Source: Nitrospirota bacterium (GTDB taxonomy: Bacteria; Nitrospirota; Nitrospiria; SBBL01; Manganitrophaceae). From it: a stretch of 6,697 nucleotides of DNA. Both the position numbers and the translations under genes were made by a program. The stretch is from contig JAHFEM010000110.1 of the NCBI GenBank assembly GCA_023248505.1, forward strand, positions 1 through 6,697, given 5' to 3'. Under the pieces are notes generated by a model. It saw only the letters and a list, made by a program, of their open reading frames with translations. It made no database searches and had not been told where the DNA came from. Below, piece after piece: positions 5,566 through 6,697 of the stretch (its first letter is position 1; each line of letters opens with the position of its first letter).

Positions 5566-6697
5566 ATGGCGAAGAGAACACCGACGAAGAAAAAGGGACT
5601 GACGGCCAAAGGAGTCTTTTCCGCCTCGGATGAACCGAACCTCACCATCCTCTACATTCATGGGATTGCGAACAAGCCGGCCCCGGCGGTCTTGAAGCGC
5701 CAGTGGGATCTCGCCCTCTTCGGGGTCGACATGGGGGCGCGGACAAAGATGGCCTACTGGGCCGACATCCGCTATCCGCAGCCGCTCCCCTCGGCCGCCA
5801 CGGAAGCCAAAACGATCATGGAGAGCTATCGACCCCGCTCCGACGAAGAGATCATCGACCGGAGCAAGCAGCTCGCCCCCTATGGCAAAGAGGCGGAGGC
5901 GTTCGCCCAAAAGCTCGCCAAGCGAATCCTGAATCAATCGAAGAAAGACCAGATCAAGGCCGAATCGGTCGAGGCGAAGATCCTTCCCCCTTGGGTCCGC
6001 CGCTCCGCCACCGAGTGGATCACCCAGCAATTCGTCGAGGATGTCTCCGCCTATTTCTATAATCCGGAGCAACGGGCGGCGATCCAAGAGCGGTTTCGGT
6101 CTCTCTTGAATCCGGAGGGGGGGCCCTACTTCGTGATCTCCCACAGCCTCGGAACGGTGATCTCCTATGATGTCATGCGGGAGCTCACCGCCGGCCCCGG
6201 GGCCCAGACCCCCTACTACATCACCCTCGGTTCGCCGCTCGGGATCGACGAGGTGCAAGACAATCTCAAAAAGCCGCTCCGGATTCCGGCGCCGGTGAAA
6301 AGTTGGGATAATTTCGCCGACCTTCTCGACCCGGTCGCCTTCGACAAGACCCTCTCCGATGAATTCTCCCCGACCGGAAAGATAGACGACGACATCGTCG
6401 TCAACCGCGACTCCCTTCGCTTGAGCGGCTTCAATCCCCACTCGGCGACCGGCTATCTTTCCACCCGAAACGTTCAGACGACGGTGAGGAAAATTTTGGG
6501 ATCGACCTTCGCCGAGCCGCTCTCCCCCTTCATTGTTGCGCGCGATCTCGCGGCGGAGATGGCCGATCCGACCGAACGATTCCCGGTCCTCATCGAATTG
6601 AAGGAGGAGATGATCGGAAAAACGCTCGAAGAGAAGCGAAAGAACCTAATCGAAGCGTTGGCGCGGCTGACGAGCGGACAGCGCGACGCCCGGATCG
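5566..6697 (+). CDS. Large alpha/beta hydrolase with an added C-terminal region, 3' end cut by window edge
   Basis: 377 codons are seen from the ATG at 5566 and the frame is open at the edge. AGGGGG lies 5 bases upstream. After a Lys-rich start (MAKRTPTKKKG) comes a strand ending in LYIHGIANK, whose H32-G33 is the oxyanion-hole signature. The nucleophile elbow is VISHSLGTV with S194; D255 in LLDPVAF and H292 in FNPHSATGYL fit the acid and histidine, so the triad appears complete. Residues 70-180 form a helical insertion between strand and elbow, as in lid or cap regions. This is a serine hydrolase, probably an esterase or lipase type; the substrate is unknown. From about residue 335 the sequence (ERFPVLIELKEEM, then helices) looks like the start of a second domain, perhaps a subtilase-type N-terminal region, but the rest lies beyond the edge. 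There is no signal peptide, so it acts in the cytosol or is delivered by another route. Confidence 0.85.
   Translation, partial: MAKRTPTKKKGLTAKGVFSASDEPNLTILYIHGIANKPAPAVLKRQWDLALFGVDMGARTKMAYWADIRYPQPLPSAATEAKTIMESYRPRSDEEIIDRSKQLAPYGKEAEAFAQKLAKRILNQSKKDQIKAESVEAKILPPWVRRSATEWITQQFVEDVSAYFYNPEQRAAIQERFRSLLNPEGGPYFVISHSLGTVISYDVMRELTAGPGAQTPYYITLGSPLGIDEVQDNLKKPLRIPAPVKSWDNFADLLDPVAFDKTLSDEFSPTGKIDDDIVVNRDSLRLSGFNPHSATGYLSTRNVQTTVRKILGSTFAEPLSPFIVARDLAAEMADPTERFPVLIELKEEMIGKTLEEKRKNLIEALARLTSGQRDARI

Noticed and set aside
5545..6441. 298-codon minus-strand frame opposite the hydrolase
   Set aside because: The plus strand encodes a clear hydrolase with a complete triad; the opposite protein is an Arg/Gly/Asp-rich shadow.
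1..6697. CRISPR array, tRNA or rRNA gene, insertion sequence
   Set aside because: No regularly spaced direct repeats, no tRNA cloverleaf or rRNA-like stretches, and no transposase or terminal inverted repeats were seen on either strand.

Overview
The window is bacterial accessory DNA, dense in genes and moderately GC-rich, with long open frames and GGAGG-type ribosome binding sites. Its left two thirds, on the minus strand, is the leading part of a contractile-injection-system operon of the phage-tail-like, extracellular type (eCIS, related to Afp/PVC/MAC). Nothing in the window fixes the taxonomy. Secreted and inner-membrane proteins with periplasmic-type domains point to a Gram-negative host. 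A Nitrospirota or deltaproteobacterial origin is only a guess.

Minus strand, read right to left: a 101-aa winged-helix-like protein (4045-3740); a 72-aa small protein one base downstream (3738-3520); the tail sheath (3408-1528, 626 aa); an intrinsic terminator that begins inside the last sheath codons (1541-1497); the inner tube protein of the gp19 type (1368-868); and a T4-type baseplate hub/assembly protein with two cysteine pairs, cut by the left edge (753-1). Sheath and tube together define a contractile tail-like particle. No capsid, terminase, portal or integrase gene is visible. The rest of the particle (LysM protein, spike, gp25, PAAR tip, baseplate wedges, AAA+ ATPase) would be expected to the left, outside the window.

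A 591-base divergent intergenic region (4046-4636) separates this operon from a plus-strand cassette. It carries a perfect 9-bp GC-rich inverted repeat upstream of the winged-helix gene, an AT-rich patch with a small palindrome, and a modest promoter candidate for the plus-strand genes.

Plus strand: a membrane protein with two predicted transmembrane helices and a C-terminal domain probably in the periplasm (4637-5176); a small exported protein with a carboxypeptidase-regulatory-like beta fold (5189-5512); and a large alpha/beta hydrolase with a complete visible Ser-Asp-His triad (5566 to the right edge). Past the hydrolase domain the last reads on into a further segment that looks like the start of another domain. 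Tight spacing suggests one transcription unit. Its link to the injection system, as cargo, immunity or envelope partner, is inferred from position only.

The most interesting signals are regulatory. There is a terminator between sheath and tube, and two mutually exclusive hairpins in the sheath leader, the smaller of which would bury the sheath ribosome binding site. The lead gene resembles a DNA-binding regulator and has a long inverted repeat just upstream.
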